Part shown: positions 23,426 through 33,162 of the stretch, piece by piece | Numbering within the stretch: position 1 is the first letter of the stretch | Layout: each line of letters starts with the position of its first letter | Assembly: GCA_028817405.1 (NCBI GenBank) | Contig: JAPPPS010000024.1 | Coordinates: 1-52,748 of the forward strand | Direction of reading: 5' to 3' | DNA: 52,748 bases | Source: Gammaproteobacteria bacterium | GTDB lineage: Bacteria; Pseudomonadota; Gammaproteobacteria; Arenicellales; Poriferihabitantaceae | The notes under the pieces: model-generated | Seen by the model: only the letters and a program-made list of their open reading frames with translations | Databases searched by the model: none | What the model was told of the DNA's origin: nothing | Position numbers and translations under genes: made by a program

Positions 23426-26044
23426 ATGAAACTGCTACAAGATATTCTGTGCTGGGCGCAGACGCGCCCTGCGTGGCAAAGCGATGCCATGCGGCGTCTT
23501 TTTCAGAAACAAGGCGAATTGTCGGGAACGGATTACGATGAATTATACGCTTTTCTGAAATCCCAGCATGGGTTACCCAGCCCAAATGATGTTAAAGCAG
23601 AACCGCTTGATGCCATGCATCTTCCCGCACCGGATGGGGCAGGGAATACTGTTGTTCTCAAGGCAATGCGCCAGTTGGAAAATGTGAATTGTATCGCACC
23701 CGACCAAAAACTCCTTTTCGCTGAGAGAGGAATGACCATAATTTATGGGGACAATGGTTCTGGAAAATCTGGCTATGCGCGCGTACTTAAGAAAGCTTGT
23801 CGCGCCCGCGACCAGTCAGAGCCTGTACTTCCAAATGCGAATGACCCGGTGACGGATAAAGCGATTCCTTCGGCTGCATTTGACATCAAAATTGCAGGTA
23901 ATGACATTAAGGAAGTACGCTGGTCGCTCGATGCTGTTTCGCCGGAAGAACTGTCATCTATTGCTGTATTTGATTCACGGTGCGCTCGCTCTTTTTTAAC
24001 GGAGCAAAAAGAGGTCGCTTATCTTCCCTATGGTCTGGACATCGTTGAGAATCTTGCGAACAAGGTTATTCCTGAACTCAAAAACCGTCTCGAAATCGAA
24101 ATTGGAGGAATAGATGTGGACTTGAAGCCGTTTAACGACTTGGTCGACGAGACTACAGTTGGGAAGATTATCCAACAACTCAGTGCCAAATCAGATTTGG
24201 CCATCATCCAAAATCTGGGAACGTTTACTGACAAAGATAAAGAAAAGTTGGCTACCCTAAACGATGCTTTGGCCGAAGCAAACCCCGGTATTCAGGCGGG
24301 GACTCTAAAATTATCCGCGAGCCGCCTCAAGGAGTTTGGTGACAAAATAAAGCAAACGCTTGCCTCGGTGAGTGACGAGGCCATGGCTAAACTTGAAGAA
24401 TGCCGTAAAGCCAAAACTACCGATGAGAAAGCGGTATCGCAGGCAGCGGACGCCCTTGGAGAGAATGAAGACCTTTTGCCTGGAACGGGTGAGCATGTGT
24501 GGAAAATGCTCTTTGAATCCGCCAGAAAATATTCAGATGAGGTCGCCTATTGCGAGCATGCGTTTCCCCACACAAAAGAGGGCGCACGGTGTCCTCTGTG
24601 CCAGGAGCCGTTGACAGAATCTTCTGGAAAACGACTCCTTAAATTTGAGGAGTATGTCAAAAGTGATGTTGACAGAAAGGCCGACGAATCTCGAAAAGCG
24701 TTTCAAGATGCAAAAGCAAAATTGCAAAATGCCAATCTTGAAATCGCCCCATCGTCAGCCCTCTCCGAGGAAATAAATTCGCTGGACGAATCGTTGCTTC
24801 CTCTTGCAAATGAATTTGGTGCCAGCATGGAGAATCGCCGAGATTCTATACTCGCCGCGTTAAAGGCGAATGACGAGATTGCGCTCGTCGACCTTGCTGA
24901 GAATCCAAGGGCAAAAATCCGCAATCTGGCCGCCAAGCAATTGAGGAAGTCTCGCGCCCTTCTTCGTGTCGCCAATGAAGCGAATAGGAAACAGTTGCAA
25001 AACGAAAAAGACGAACTCGTTGCACGAGAAAAACTCTCGGGGTGCTTGAGTGCAGTTGTCAAACTCGTGCACAATATGCAGAAAATTGATGCGTTGAAAA
25101 AATGCCATGCTGACTTGGACACTACGTCTATCTCAAATCAATCAAAAGAACTGACAAGCAAAGCGGTGACTGGTGCGTTGCAGGGCGCACTGAACTGCGA
25201 ATTTGGTTTGTTGGGGGCTGGGCATATTAAAACCAAATTGAAAAAGCGCGGTGAGCGCGGTAGGGTGCTACACCAACTGTTGTTAGATCTCCCAGCAGGT
25301 CAAAAATTAACCGAAATACTCAGTGAAGGGGAGCAATGTGCAATTGCCATCGGCTCTTTCCTCGCCGAATTATCGTTGGCCAACCATTCCGGCGGCATCA
25401 TCTTTGATGATCCTGTGTCTTCTCTCGACCATCGGCAACGTGGGAAAGTAGCAAAGCGTTTGGCGCAGGAAGCCGAACAGCGTCAAGTAATTGTATTCAC
25501 TCACGATATTGTTTTTCTTTATCAATTACAAGACGAGTGCAGACAAATGTCGAACAGTATGGAATCTCTTTTTCTGGAGTCGGTAGGCGATTATTCAGGG
25601 AGAGTCCGACCCGGGTTGCCGTGGGATCATAAAAGATTCCCGGAGCGCATAGATGCACTTGAGAAAAAACTCAAGTGCTTGGAAAAAGCAGAAAAGGGTA
25701 TGTCGCCTGCAAAACTTGCGGGGAAAATCTCTGATCAATACAGCGTGTTGAGGGCTACTGTCGAGAAGGTTGTGGAGGATTTTATTTTGAATGGAACAGT
25801 AAAACGTTTTGATGATTATGTGCGGGTGTCAAACTTGCAAGCGGTCACGGGATTGCAAAAGTCTGATGTTGAAGAAATTCTCAGAATTAAGCATCGTTGC
25901 GATAAAACCACCAGCGCACATGATACCGCCTCGGTAAAAAACGAACCGCATCCAACATTGGATGAATTGCGGAAAGATATTGAGAGCCTTAAGCATCTAA
26001 TTGCAGAAATTAAGGCGCGAAGGAAAGAAAACGGCATCTCGTAA
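23426..26044 (+). CDS. SMC/ABC-type ATPase with zinc-hook CPLC motif (RloC/AAA_13-like)
   Basis: 872 residues. Walker A GDNGSGKSG (~108-116) follows a ~100-residue N-terminal domain. Coiled-coil regions flank a zinc-hook-like CPLCQEPL (~389), a hallmark of Rad50/RloC-like proteins. Then come the ABC signature LSEGEQCAIAIGSFLAEL (~631), Walker B GGIIFDDPVSSLDH (~655) and H-loop FTHD (~691). The C-terminal region (FPERIDALEKKLKCL...LRATVEKVVEDFILNGTVKRFDDYV) is typical of PrrC/RloC-like AAA_13 proteins; I cannot confirm the anticodon-nuclease triad. Such proteins sense DNA damage or phage and cut tRNA or DNA. Own promoter and Shine-Dalgarno. AT-rich island gene, likely a defence effector. Confidence 0.82.
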   Translation: MKLLQDILCWAQTRPAWQSDAMRRLFQKQGELSGTDYDELYAFLKSQHGLPSPNDVKAEPLDAMHLPAPDGAGNTVVLKAMRQLENVNCIAPDQKLLFAERGMTIIYGDNGSGKSGYARVLKKACRARDQSEPVLPNANDPVTDKAIPSAAFDIKIAGNDIKEVRWSLDAVSPEELSSIAVFDSRCARSFLTEQKEVAYLPYGLDIVENLANKVIPELKNRLEIEIGGIDVDLKPFNDLVDETTVGKIIQQLSAKSDLAIIQNLGTFTDKDKEKLATLNDALAEANPGIQAGTLKLSASRLKEFGDKIKQTLASVSDEAMAKLEECRKAKTTDEKAVSQAADALGENEDLLPGTGEHVWKMLFESARKYSDEVAYCEHAFPHTKEGARCPLCQEPLTESSGKRLLKFEEYVKSDVDRKADESRKAFQDAKAKLQNANLEIAPSSALSEEINSLDESLLPLANEFGASMENRRDSILAALKANDEIALVDLAENPRAKIRNLAAKQLRKSRALLRVANEANRKQLQNEKDELVAREKLSGCLSAVVKLVHNMQKIDALKKCHADLDTTSISNQSKELTSKAVTGALQGALNCEFGLLGAGHIKTKLKKRGERGRVLHQLLLDLPAGQKLTEILSEGEQCAIAIGSFLAELSLANHSGGIIFDDPVSSLDHRQRGKVAKRLAQEAEQRQVIVFTHDIVFLYQLQDECRQMSNSMESLFLESVGDYSGRVRPGLPWDHKRFPERIDALEKKLKCLEKAEKGMSPAKLAGKISDQYSVLRATVEKVVEDFILNGTVKRFDDYVRVSNLQAVTGLQKSDVEEILRIKHRCDKTTSAHDTASVKNEPHPTLDELRKDIESLKHLIAEIKARRKENGIS

Positions 26045-26089
26045 TCCGTTTAACCGCCTGCGTCCGCATCACATGTATTGAATCCGTAT

Positions 26090-27232
26090 ATGAACGCAGA
26101 AACCGAATCCGATTCCATCCGCTTGGAATTGCAAACGGTCGGTCACCCGCCCGATGCTTCGCCGACTCTGCCGCCGCGTTGTTACACCGATGACGACTGG
26201 CTGGCGCGCGAACGGGATTTAATCTTCAACCGCGCATGGATTGCGGTCGGGCGCGAAGACCGGTGGAAACAAAGCGGCGAATACGCGGCGGTTGATTTGC
26301 CCGGCGCGCCGCTGGTCGTGATGCGCGACCGCGACCGCCGTCTGCGCGCATGAGCGAACACCTGCCGCCACCGCGGCATGAAACTTCTGGAAGGCGAAGG
26401 CCGCCGCAAGACCGTGGTCTGCCCGCTGCACGCGTGGACTTACGACCTCAACGGCCGGTTGATTGCCGCGCCGCGCATGGAAACCTGCGCCGGTTTCAAG
26501 CGCGGCGATTTCAACTTGATTGAACTCCGACTCGAATGCAGCGACGGTTTCGCGTTCGTTTGTTTGGACTCTGAACAGCAATCGCTTGATGACCATCTCG
26601 GCGACTTTGCCAAAACGCATCGCGCGTGGGCGCTGGCTGACTGGGCGACGACTCGGGTGCGCTCGTTTGAAGTCGATTGCAACTGGAAGTTGTTCCTCGA
26701 AATTTTCAATGAATACTACCACCTGCCGCTGGTGCATCCGCATTCCATTTCCGGCGTTTATCTGGAGCCGGACGCATGCGATGCGGCGGCCGGCGCATAC
26801 ACCACGCAGTTCGGCGAGACCAAAGGCAGCGGCGCGTTGCTCGAAGAAAACCGCGGTGACGCGTTGCCGCCGGCGCCGCGCCTCGACGGCCGCAACTTGC
26901 GCGGCACGCGCTACACTTGGGTTTATCCCAACCTCACTTTCGCCGCAAGTTTTGATGCGTTGTGGGCGTATCAAGCGTATCCCGTCACCGCCGCGCGCAC
27001 TCGAGTCGTGCAGACGATAGCGTTCCCCATGGCATCGACTGAACTCCCCGACTTCGACGCGCGCGCACAAACCTACTATCGGCGAATCGACCTGGCGCTC
27101 GAAGAGGATTTGCCGTTTTTGCGCGGACAGCAAACCGGCATCGCGTCCCGCTTCGCCAAGCAAGGACGGTTTTCCGCGTTGGAACCAAGCGTGGCGAATT
27201 TCGCCAACTGGTATGCGAAAGTGATGGCGTAA
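26090..27232 (+). pseudogene. Rieske non-heme iron oxygenase alpha subunit interrupted by in-frame TGA
   Basis: The gene reads in a single frame from ATG 26090 (MNAETESDSIRLELQ) to 27232, except for one TGA at 26351-26353. Directly after it come ANTCRHRGMKLLEGEG and VVCPLHAW, the Rieske Cys-x-His and Cys-x2-His ligands. The catalytic domain has NWKLFLEIFNEYYHLPLVH with the iron-binding histidines. Homologs normally have a hydrophobic residue in place of the TGA (RAF/RAL.NxCRHRG), so a TTA-to-TGA type substitution is the simplest explanation. TGA serves as a normal stop in many genes here, so recoding to Trp is excluded. Without readthrough, translation would give a 87-residue fragment lacking the cluster. 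A restart at ATG 26378 would lose the first Rieske ligands. Confidence 0.8.
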
Positions 27233-27272
27233 AGTTGCCCTCGCATCCGCCGCAATCGGGTATATTCGGCGT

Positions 27273-28265
27273 ATGGGTTTGCCGAAAAAAGCGCGGGTGG
27301 CGGGCGCGCCGGTGCAGGCGCGGTTGCCGAATTGTGAGTTGTCGCGCGAGTTGAAGCAGGAACGCTTCCTCGATTCTCTGCGCAGCCGGGGCCGCCACCG
27401 TTACCGCCGCTACCGCGGTTTGCCGCTGCGCTATGCCGGCGGCAAGAGTTTGGCGGTCGGGCATGTGGTCGCGCATTTGCCGGCCGGCGTGCGCAAGTTG
27501 GTGTCGCCGTTCTTCGGCGGCGGCTCGGTGGAAATCGCCTGCGCGCGGGAACTCGGCATCGAGGTGGCCGGCTATGATGTGTTCGACATCTTGGCGAACT
27601 ACTGGGAGGTGCAGTTGCGCGCGCCGGCCGAATTGGCCGCGCGCATCGGCGCATGGACGCCGGACAAGGCGACCTACCAATCGGTGAAGCAACGCCTCAA
27701 AGCGCACTGGGACGGCGTCGACATCATCGAAGATAAAATCGACCGCGCCGCGCATTATTGGTTCAATCACAACCTCAGTTACGGCCCCGGATTCTTGGGC
27801 TGGATGTCGAGCATCTACGAAGACCGCCGCCGGTTTGAACGACTGCTCGACAAAGTGCGCGCCTTTCATTGCCCGACTCTGCAAGTACAGCCGGGCGATT
27901 TCACCGTCACCATTCCCCGTCACCGCCGCGACTTTTTATACTGCGACCCGCCGTACTACCTCGACGGCGACAGCAAAATGTTTCGCGGCATTTATCCGCA
28001 GCGCAACTTCCCGGTGCACCACAACAACTTCGACCACGCGGCGTTGCGCGACTTGCTGCGCCGCCACCGCGCCGGCTTCATCCTGTCGTATAACGACTGC
28101 GCCACCATCCGCGAATGGTACGCCGAATTCAAAATCGTCGAAGTCCAATGGCAATACACGCTCGGCCAAGGCGAGACGCGCATCGGCAAGAATCGCATCG
28201 AAAGCGGCAACATTCACTACATCAAACCGTCGCATGAACTGCTGATTGTCCGCCCGGCGAATTGA
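27273..28265 (+). CDS. D12-class (Dam-like) DNA adenine N6-methyltransferase
   Basis: 330 residues. After a basic ~45-residue N-terminal extension come motif X/I (PLRYAGGKSLAVGHVVAHLP and LVSPFFGGGSVEIACARELG), an internal target-recognition region (~100-200) and motif IV DFLYCDPPYYLDGD (DPPY, ~228). The C-terminal part (FILSYNDCATIREWY) also fits D12 enzymes. It methylates adenine N6 in a short site that cannot be read from sequence. It has no neighbouring endonuclease and is GC-rich like the host, so it may be a solitary regulatory methylase or a degraded restriction system. A TATATT element lies ~10 bases upstream of the ATG. Confidence 0.9.
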   Translation: MGLPKKARVAGAPVQARLPNCELSRELKQERFLDSLRSRGRHRYRRYRGLPLRYAGGKSLAVGHVVAHLPAGVRKLVSPFFGGGSVEIACARELGIEVAGYDVFDILANYWEVQLRAPAELAARIGAWTPDKATYQSVKQRLKAHWDGVDIIEDKIDRAAHYWFNHNLSYGPGFLGWMSSIYEDRRRFERLLDKVRAFHCPTLQVQPGDFTVTIPRHRRDFLYCDPPYYLDGDSKMFRGIYPQRNFPVHHNNFDHAALRDLLRRHRAGFILSYNDCATIREWYAEFKIVEVQWQYTLGQGETRIGKNRIESGNIHYIKPSHELLIVRPAN

Positions 28266-28307
28266 CCGTCGCCGCCGCTTGCCATCCAAACCAAGTCCGT
28301 GCAAAAT

Positions 28308-28345
28308 ACTCAATGCATTGAGTAAAATTACTCAATACGATGAGT
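28308..28345 (+). promoter_or_regulatory. Tandem palindromic operator overlapping the ATPase start codon
   Basis: ACTCAATGCATTGAGT (28308-28323) is a perfect 16-bp palindrome. A second, imperfect copy ACTCAATACGATGAGT (28330-28345) has its centre 22 bp away, about two helical turns, and its right arm contains the ATG start (28340). A -10-like TAAAAT (28323-28328) lies between them, which would give an almost leaderless transcript. The arrangement suggests cooperative repression or autoregulation. Confidence 0.6.
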
Positions 28346-29551
28346 AATTCGTACGACCAACACATCCGCCCACAAGCCCGGGAACTGACCCGCCGCCTGA
28401 AAGAGCCGCGACGCTTCATTCAGGTGGTCGCGGGCGCGCGGCAGGTGGGCAAGACCACGCTGGCGCGGCAGGTGGCGGCGCGCGCCGGGCTGCCGGCGCG
28501 CTACGCCAGCGCCGACGAGCCGGCGCTGCGCGGCGGCGGCTGGGTGGAGCAGCAGTGGGTGGCGGCGCGGATTTTGGCCGCCGAATCGGGGCGCAAAGGC
28601 GCGCTGCTCATCCTCGACGAGGTGCAGAAAGTCGCCCACTGGTCGGAGACCGTCAAGCGCTTGTGGGACGAAGACTCGCACGCGGGAAGGCGGCTGCGCG
28701 TGGTGCTGCTCGGCTCCGCGCCGCTGTTGATTCAGCGCGGATTGAGCGAGAGCCTGGCTGGGCGCTTTGAGGTGCTGCGCCTGCCGCACTGGAGTTTTTC
28801 CGAGATGCGCGCGGCGTTCGGCTGCTCGCTAAACGAGTATCTGTACTACGGCGCCTATCCCGGCGCGGCGCCGCTGATTAAGCAGCCGGCCCGCTGGCGG
28901 CGCTACATTCTCGACTCGCTGATTGAGACCACGCTGTCGCGCGATGTGCTGCTGCTGTCGCGCGTCGACAAGCCGGCGTTGCTGCGGCGGGTGCTGGAAA
29001 TCGGCTGCGCGCACGCCGGGCAAATCCTCTCCTACAACAAAATGGTCGGGCAACTTCAAGACGCCGGCAACACCACCACATTAGCCCACTATCTGGACTT
29101 GCTGGCCGGCGCCGGGCTGGTCACCGGTCTGCAGAAATACGCCGGCAAAACCATGCGCCGGCGCGCGTCCAGCCCCAAACTGCAGGTGCTGAACACCGCG
29201 CTGCTGACCGCGCAGAGCGAATTCAGTTTGGCCGAGGCGCGCAAAGACCATGCGTTCTGGGGGCGGCTGACGGAAGTGGCGGTCGGCGCGCATTTGGCGA
29301 ACGCCGCGGCTGCCGGGGACTGCGCGTTGTATTACTGGCGCGAGCGCAGCCGCGAGGTGGATTTTGTGGTGCGGGCCGGGCGGCGACTGACCGCCATCGA
29401 GGTCAAGAGCGCCAGGGCGCGCCGTTACCAGGCCGGAATGACCGCGTTTTCCGATGCCTTCGGCGACGCGCGCAAGTTGTTGGTCGGCGGAGACGGTATC
29501 GAGGTCGAGGCGTTTTTGTCCAAACCGGCGCTGCACTGGCTGAGCCGGTAA
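28340..29551 (+). CDS. AAA_14/DUF4143 family ATPase
   Basis: 403 residues. P-loop GARQVGKTT (~31-39), Walker B LLILDEVQK (~93-101) and sensor-like VVLLGSAPLL (~120) define the AAA_14 domain. The C-terminal DUF4143 region holds the nuclease-like DCALYYWRERSREVDFVVRAGRRLTAIEVKSA, with an E-V-D...E-V-K pattern resembling a PD-(D/E)XK fold. This family is abundant and poorly understood; toxin-, defence- or mobile-element-related roles have been suggested. ATG 28340 lies in the right arm of a palindrome. GC-rich, so not recently acquired from the AT-rich pool. Confidence 0.88.
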   Translation: MSNSYDQHIRPQARELTRRLKEPRRFIQVVAGARQVGKTTLARQVAARAGLPARYASADEPALRGGGWVEQQWVAARILAAESGRKGALLILDEVQKVAHWSETVKRLWDEDSHAGRRLRVVLLGSAPLLIQRGLSESLAGRFEVLRLPHWSFSEMRAAFGCSLNEYLYYGAYPGAAPLIKQPARWRRYILDSLIETTLSRDVLLLSRVDKPALLRRVLEIGCAHAGQILSYNKMVGQLQDAGNTTTLAHYLDLLAGAGLVTGLQKYAGKTMRRRASSPKLQVLNTALLTAQSEFSLAEARKDHAFWGRLTEVAVGAHLANAAAAGDCALYYWRERSREVDFVVRAGRRLTAIEVKSARARRYQAGMTAFSDAFGDARKLLVGGDGIEVEAFLSKPALHWLSR

Positions 29552-29568
29552 TCCGGCGTCCAAAGCGC

Positions 29569-29596
29569 GGCGCGGAATTCTGCTATGCTCCGCGCC
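29569..29596. other. Hairpin upstream of ilvD
   Basis: GGCGCGGA / TCCGCGCC, a perfect 8-bp stem with a 12-base loop, between the ATPase stop and the ilvD start. No T-run follows, so it may be a leader structure or a weak terminator. Confidence 0.35.
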
Positions 29597-29641
29597 GTTA
29601 CATTCGTCAAACCCGCAACTCGTCCAACTGTAACTGTCACC

Positions 29642-31402
29642 ATGCCCGCCAAAAAATCCGCCGCCGCGTCGAAACCGTCGAAGCCGTCGAAACCGGCCGC
29701 GCGCAAGTCCAGCGTTAAAACTGACACCCGCCGTTTTTCCTCGCCGGTTGTGGACGGCGCCGAGCGCGCGCCGAGTCGTTCGATGTTGCGCGCGTTGGGC
29801 TTCGGCGACGGTGACTTCAAACGCCCGCAAATCGGCGTCGCCTCGACTTGGAGCCGGGTGACGCCGTGCAACATGCACATCGACAAGTTGGCTGACCAAG
29901 CCGCGGCCGGGGCCGATGCGGCGCGCGCCAAGGCGGTGGTGTTCAACACCATCACGGTGTCGGACGGCATCTCCATGGGCACCGAAGGCATGAAATATTC
30001 GCTGGTGTCGCGCGAGGTCATCGCCGATTCCATCGAGGCCGTGGCCGCTTGCCAGGGCTTCGATGCGCTGGTCGCCATCGGCGGCTGCGACAAGAACATG
30101 CCGGGCTGTCTCATCGGCCTGGCGCGTTTGAACCGGCCGTCGCTGTTCGTCTACGGCGGCACCATTTTGCCGGGCCGGCACCGCGGTAACAATGTCGACA
30201 TCGTCAGCGTGTTCGAGGCGGTCGGCGCGCGCGCGCAGCGCAAAATCAGCGCCAAAGAATTAACCGACATCGAGCGCGTCGCCATCCCCGGCCCCGGCTC
30301 GTGCAGCGGCATGTATACCGCCAACACCATGGCGTCGGCGATTGAAGCGTTGGGCATGAGTCTGCCGAACAGTTCGGCGCAGGCCGCGGTGTCGGATGAC
30401 AAAGCGCGCGACAGTTTCGCGGCCGGCAAAGCGGCCATGCGGTTGCTGCGCGATGGTATTCGCCCGCGCGACATCATGACGCGCAAGGCGTTCGAGAACG
30501 CCATCAGCGTGGTCATCGCCCTCGGCGGTTCGACCAACGCGGTGCTGCATCTGCTGGCCATGGCGTCCGCGGCCGGGGTGAAACTCGCGCTGGATGACTT
30601 CACGCGCATCGGCAAGCGTGTGCCGGTGCTTGCCGACTTGCGGCCGAGCGGCCGCGCGATGATGTCGGAGTTGATTGAAATCGGCGGCATTCAACCGCTG
30701 ATGAAAATACTGCTGGGCGCCGGGTTGCTGCACGGCGAGTGCTTGACCGTGACCGGCAAAACCCTGGCGCAGAATTTATCCGGCGTAACACCGTACCCAA
30801 AAAACCAGGACATCGTGCATGCGCTGGACGACCCCATCAAAGCCGACAGTCACTTGGTGATTCTGTACGGCAACCTCGCGCCGGAGGGGGCCGTGGCGAA
30901 AATCTCCGGCAAGGAAGGCGTTAAGTTCGCCGGCAAAGCGCGGGTGTTCGCGTCCGAGGAGCAGGCGTTGAAGAAAATTCTCGACGGCACGGTGCGCGCC
31001 GGCGATGTCATCGTGGTGCGGTACGAAGGCCCGAAAGGCGGGCCCGGCATGCGCGAGATGCTGTCGCCGACTTCCGCGATTATGGGCCGCGGCTTGGGCC
31101 GCGATGTGGCGTTCATCACCGACGGCCGGTTCTCCGGCGGCTCGCACGGATTCGTGGTCGGGCATGTCACGCCGGAGGCCGCGGTCGGCGGGCCGTTGGC
31201 GCATCTTAAGAACGGCGACACCGTCACCATCGACGCGGAAAAACGCGAAGTGAATGTCGAGTTGAGCGCCGCCGAATGGAAGCGCCGGGCCGCGGCCTGG
31301 AAAGCGCCGAAACCGAAATACCACCGTGGCGTGCTGGCAAAATACGCGCGGCTGGTCGGCTCGGCGTCGCAGGGCGCGGTGACCGATGTCGAGAACGGTT
31401 GA
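29642..31402 (+). CDS. ilvD: Dihydroxy-acid dehydratase
   Basis: Iron-sulfur enzyme of branched-chain amino acid synthesis, dehydrating 2,3-dihydroxy-isovalerate and -methylvalerate. 586 residues from ATG 29642. The first ~30 are a Lys/Ser/Pro-rich extension ([18 protein letters not shown]) not seen in most IlvD. Cluster and active-site motifs are [29 protein letters not shown] and [15 protein letters not shown], and near the end [23 protein letters not shown]. The core is complete. An open frame extends upstream but lacks homology. It overlaps the aldolase start by 16 bp. Confidence 0.96.
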   Translation: MPAKKSAAASKPSKPSKPAARKSSVKTDTRRFSSPVVDGAERAPSRSMLRALGFGDGDFKRPQIGVASTWSRVTPCNMHIDKLADQAAAGADAARAKAVVFNTITVSDGISMGTEGMKYSLVSREVIADSIEAVAACQGFDALVAIGGCDKNMPGCLIGLARLNRPSLFVYGGTILPGRHRGNNVDIVSVFEAVGARAQRKISAKELTDIERVAIPGPGSCSGMYTANTMASAIEALGMSLPNSSAQAAVSDDKARDSFAAGKAAMRLLRDGIRPRDIMTRKAFENAISVVIALGGSTNAVLHLLAMASAAGVKLALDDFTRIGKRVPVLADLRPSGRAMMSELIEIGGIQPLMKILLGAGLLHGECLTVTGKTLAQNLSGVTPYPKNQDIVHALDDPIKADSHLVILYGNLAPEGAVAKISGKEGVKFAGKARVFASEEQALKKILDGTVRAGDVIVVRYEGPKGGPGMREMLSPTSAIMGRGLGRDVAFITDGRFSGGSHGFVVGHVTPEAAVGGPLAHLKNGDTVTIDAEKREVNVELSAAEWKRRAAAWKAPKPKYHRGVLAKYARLVGSASQGAVTDVENG

Positions 31403-32174
31403 GCGGTTTGATTTGAATCGAACAATGCGCGCCGACTCCATCTCCGATGCCGAATGGCAAGTGCGCCGCGACTTGGCGGCGTGTTATCGCTTGTTCGTTA
31501 GATACGGTTGGACCGACCTCATCTTCACGCATTTAAGCGCGCGTGTGCCGGGCCAGCCGGAGCACTATCTCATCAATCCGTACGGTTTGTTGTTCGAAGA
31601 AATCACCGCGTCCAACTTAATCAAGGTGGACTTCGACGGCAGAGTCATCGCCGGCGATGAACCGTTTAACGACGCGGGCCACGCGATTCACACCGCGATT
31701 TTGCGCGCGCGCCCGGAACTGAACGCGGTGCTGCACAGCCACACCCGCGCCGGCATGGCGGTCTCCTGCATGCGCTGCGGATTGCTGCCGTTGTCGCAGC
31801 AAGCGAGCGAAGTCGGCGAGTTGGTCGCCTACCATGACTACCACCTCGCCACCGACAACGCCGCCGAATGCGAAGCGTTAGGCCGCGACCTCGGCGACAA
31901 GTGGTTGATGATTATGCGCAACCACGGTTTACTTTCGGCCGCGCGCACGGTCGCCGAAGCGTTCTACCATCTCTACACGCTGGAAAACGCGTGCAAGGTG
32001 CAAGTCGATGTGTTGGCGAGCGGCGGGGAGTATGTCACGCCGTCCGCCGAGGCCGTCGCCGCCATCGCCGGCTACGCGCGCCCGCCCGCGGACGCGCCGG
32101 CCGATTTCGTCACGCGCGCATGGGATGCGCTGCTGCGTCAGTTGCAACGCGACGGCGCGGCGTATAAAGATTGA
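31386..32174 (+). CDS. Class II aldolase/adducin family protein
   Basis: 262 residues with the adducin-like fold: [23 protein letters not shown] near the N-terminus, metal ligands [13 protein letters not shown] (His-x-His, ~119) and [30 protein letters not shown] (His, ~180). Family members cleave sugar phosphates or act as decarboxylases or dehydratases; SHTRAG and the long C-terminal helix fit the uncharacterised bacterial adducin-like subgroup. ATG 31386 overlaps ilvD by 16 bp; ATG 31425 (MRADSIS) is an alternative start. Confidence 0.88.
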   Translation: MSRTVERFDLNRTMRADSISDAEWQVRRDLAACYRLFVRYGWTDLIFTHLSARVPGQPEHYLINPYGLLFEEITASNLIKVDFDGRVIAGDEPFNDAGHAIHTAILRARPELNAVLHSHTRAGMAVSCMRCGLLPLSQQASEVGELVAYHDYHLATDNAAECEALGRDLGDKWLMIMRNHGLLSAARTVAEAFYHLYTLENACKVQVDVLASGGEYVTPSAEAVAAIAGYARPPADAPADFVTRAWDALLRQLQRDGAAYKD

Positions 32175-32264
32175 CGCGGCGCGGAGTTTCCATCGCGTCG
32201 CGGCGGAATCCAAATCTAACGCCGCGCAAAAAACAACGCGGCGATTTCAATCGTTGCGCCGGAA

Positions 32265-32708
32265 TCAACGCCAGCCGAACAGCCACAGCAGCGCCAAATA
32301 TCTCAGGAACTTGCCGGCCGCGATGAACGCCGCGCAGCGCCAGAACGCCAGTTGCAGATAGCCCGCGGCCAGGCACAGCGGGTCGCCGAGCACCGGCATC
32401 CACGAGAACAGCAAGCACGGCGCGCCCCATTGTTTAACCCGCGCCAGCGCCGCGGCCGACAACCGGAAACTTCGCTGCAGTTGCCGCCCCCACGCCAGCG
32501 CGCCCAAGCCGCGGCGCAGCAGAATGCCGACCGCGTAGGTGGTGATGCCGCCGATGGCGTTGCCGACGGTGGCGGTGACCAACAACGCCGTCGACGAATA
32601 CGCGCCGGACTCGACCATCGCATACAGCAGCACCTCGACGCCGCCGGGCAGAATGCTCGACGCCAACAGCGAGCCGATGAACAGGGAAAGGAGGCCGGCG
32701 GTGAACAT
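32265..32708 (-). CDS. YqaA-like DedA/VTT-family membrane protein
   Basis: 147 residues with four to five hydrophobic segments: LLSLFIGSLLASSILPGGVEVLLYAMV, LLVTATVGNAIGGITTYAVGILL, APCLLFSWMPVLGDPLCLAAGYLQL and FRCAAFIAAGKFLRYL-type ending. The GNAIGG and SWMPVLGDPLCLAAG motifs are characteristic of the YqaA branch. Members are implicated in lipid transport or envelope homeostasis. ATG 32708 is set by the hydrophobic start; longer upstream codons are low-quality. Confidence 0.85.
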   Translation of the reverse strand: MFTAGLLSLFIGSLLASSILPGGVEVLLYAMVESGAYSSTALLVTATVGNAIGGITTYAVGILLRRGLGALAWGRQLQRSFRLSAAALARVKQWGAPCLLFSWMPVLGDPLCLAAGYLQLAFWRCAAFIAAGKFLRYLALLWLFGWR

Positions 32709-32833
32709 GGCATGCGCGGTGGGCGGCGAATGTGACGGTGATTCAATGGCGCGGCGAGCGGCGGACGGTGGCGAATAACGAAAAACGAATAGCGAATAGC
32801 GCGGCGATGCAAGGCGGCGCGGCACTGCATCAG

Positions 32834-33139
32834 TTACCGCAACCGCACACCACCGTCGATGAACGCCCACGCCAGCGCCAGCGCGCACAGCAGCGGCAGC
32901 GCGGCGATGAGAACCGGCAGTCGCCGCCGGCCGCGCCGCAGCGCGAACACCGAGCCGCCGATGCCGGCCGCCAGCGTCACCGGATACGACGCCAACAACG
33001 CCATCACCGTGTATTCGTGAAACCAGCCCGGCGCGCGCCCGGCGCCGTCGATGATAAGAAACGCAAACGGCGCCAGCGGCACCAAGACAACGCCGGGAAT
33101 CGCCGCCGCGATGTTGAGCGCGTAGGTGAGTTTTTTCAT
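32834..33139 (-). CDS. Small membrane protein (101 aa)
   Basis: Begins MKKLTYALNIAAAIPGVVLVPLAPFAFLIID, with a second pair of helices (ALLASYPVTLAAGIGGSVFALRR and LPVLIAALPLLCALALAWAFID). Family unknown. GC-rich, in a run of minus-strand membrane genes; 23 bp separate its start from the stop of the next upstream gene, so the two are probably co-transcribed. Confidence 0.65.
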   Translation of the reverse strand: MKKLTYALNIAAAIPGVVLVPLAPFAFLIIDGAGRAPGWFHEYTVMALLASYPVTLAAGIGGSVFALRRGRRRLPVLIAALPLLCALALAWAFIDGGVRLR

Positions 33140-33162
33140 GCCGCGGTTTTTTATGCGCGCGG

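Noticed and set aside
26351-26353. TGA decoded as tryptophan (alternative genetic code)
   Set aside because: Many well-defined genes in the window end with TGA at the expected length (MFS, methylase, glycosyltransferases), so TGA is a stop.
28340-29551. DUF4143 ATPase and adjacent D12 methylase as one restriction-modification pair
   Set aside because: They have separate promoters and an operator between them, and DUF4143 ATPases are not known as restriction partners of D12 enzymes.
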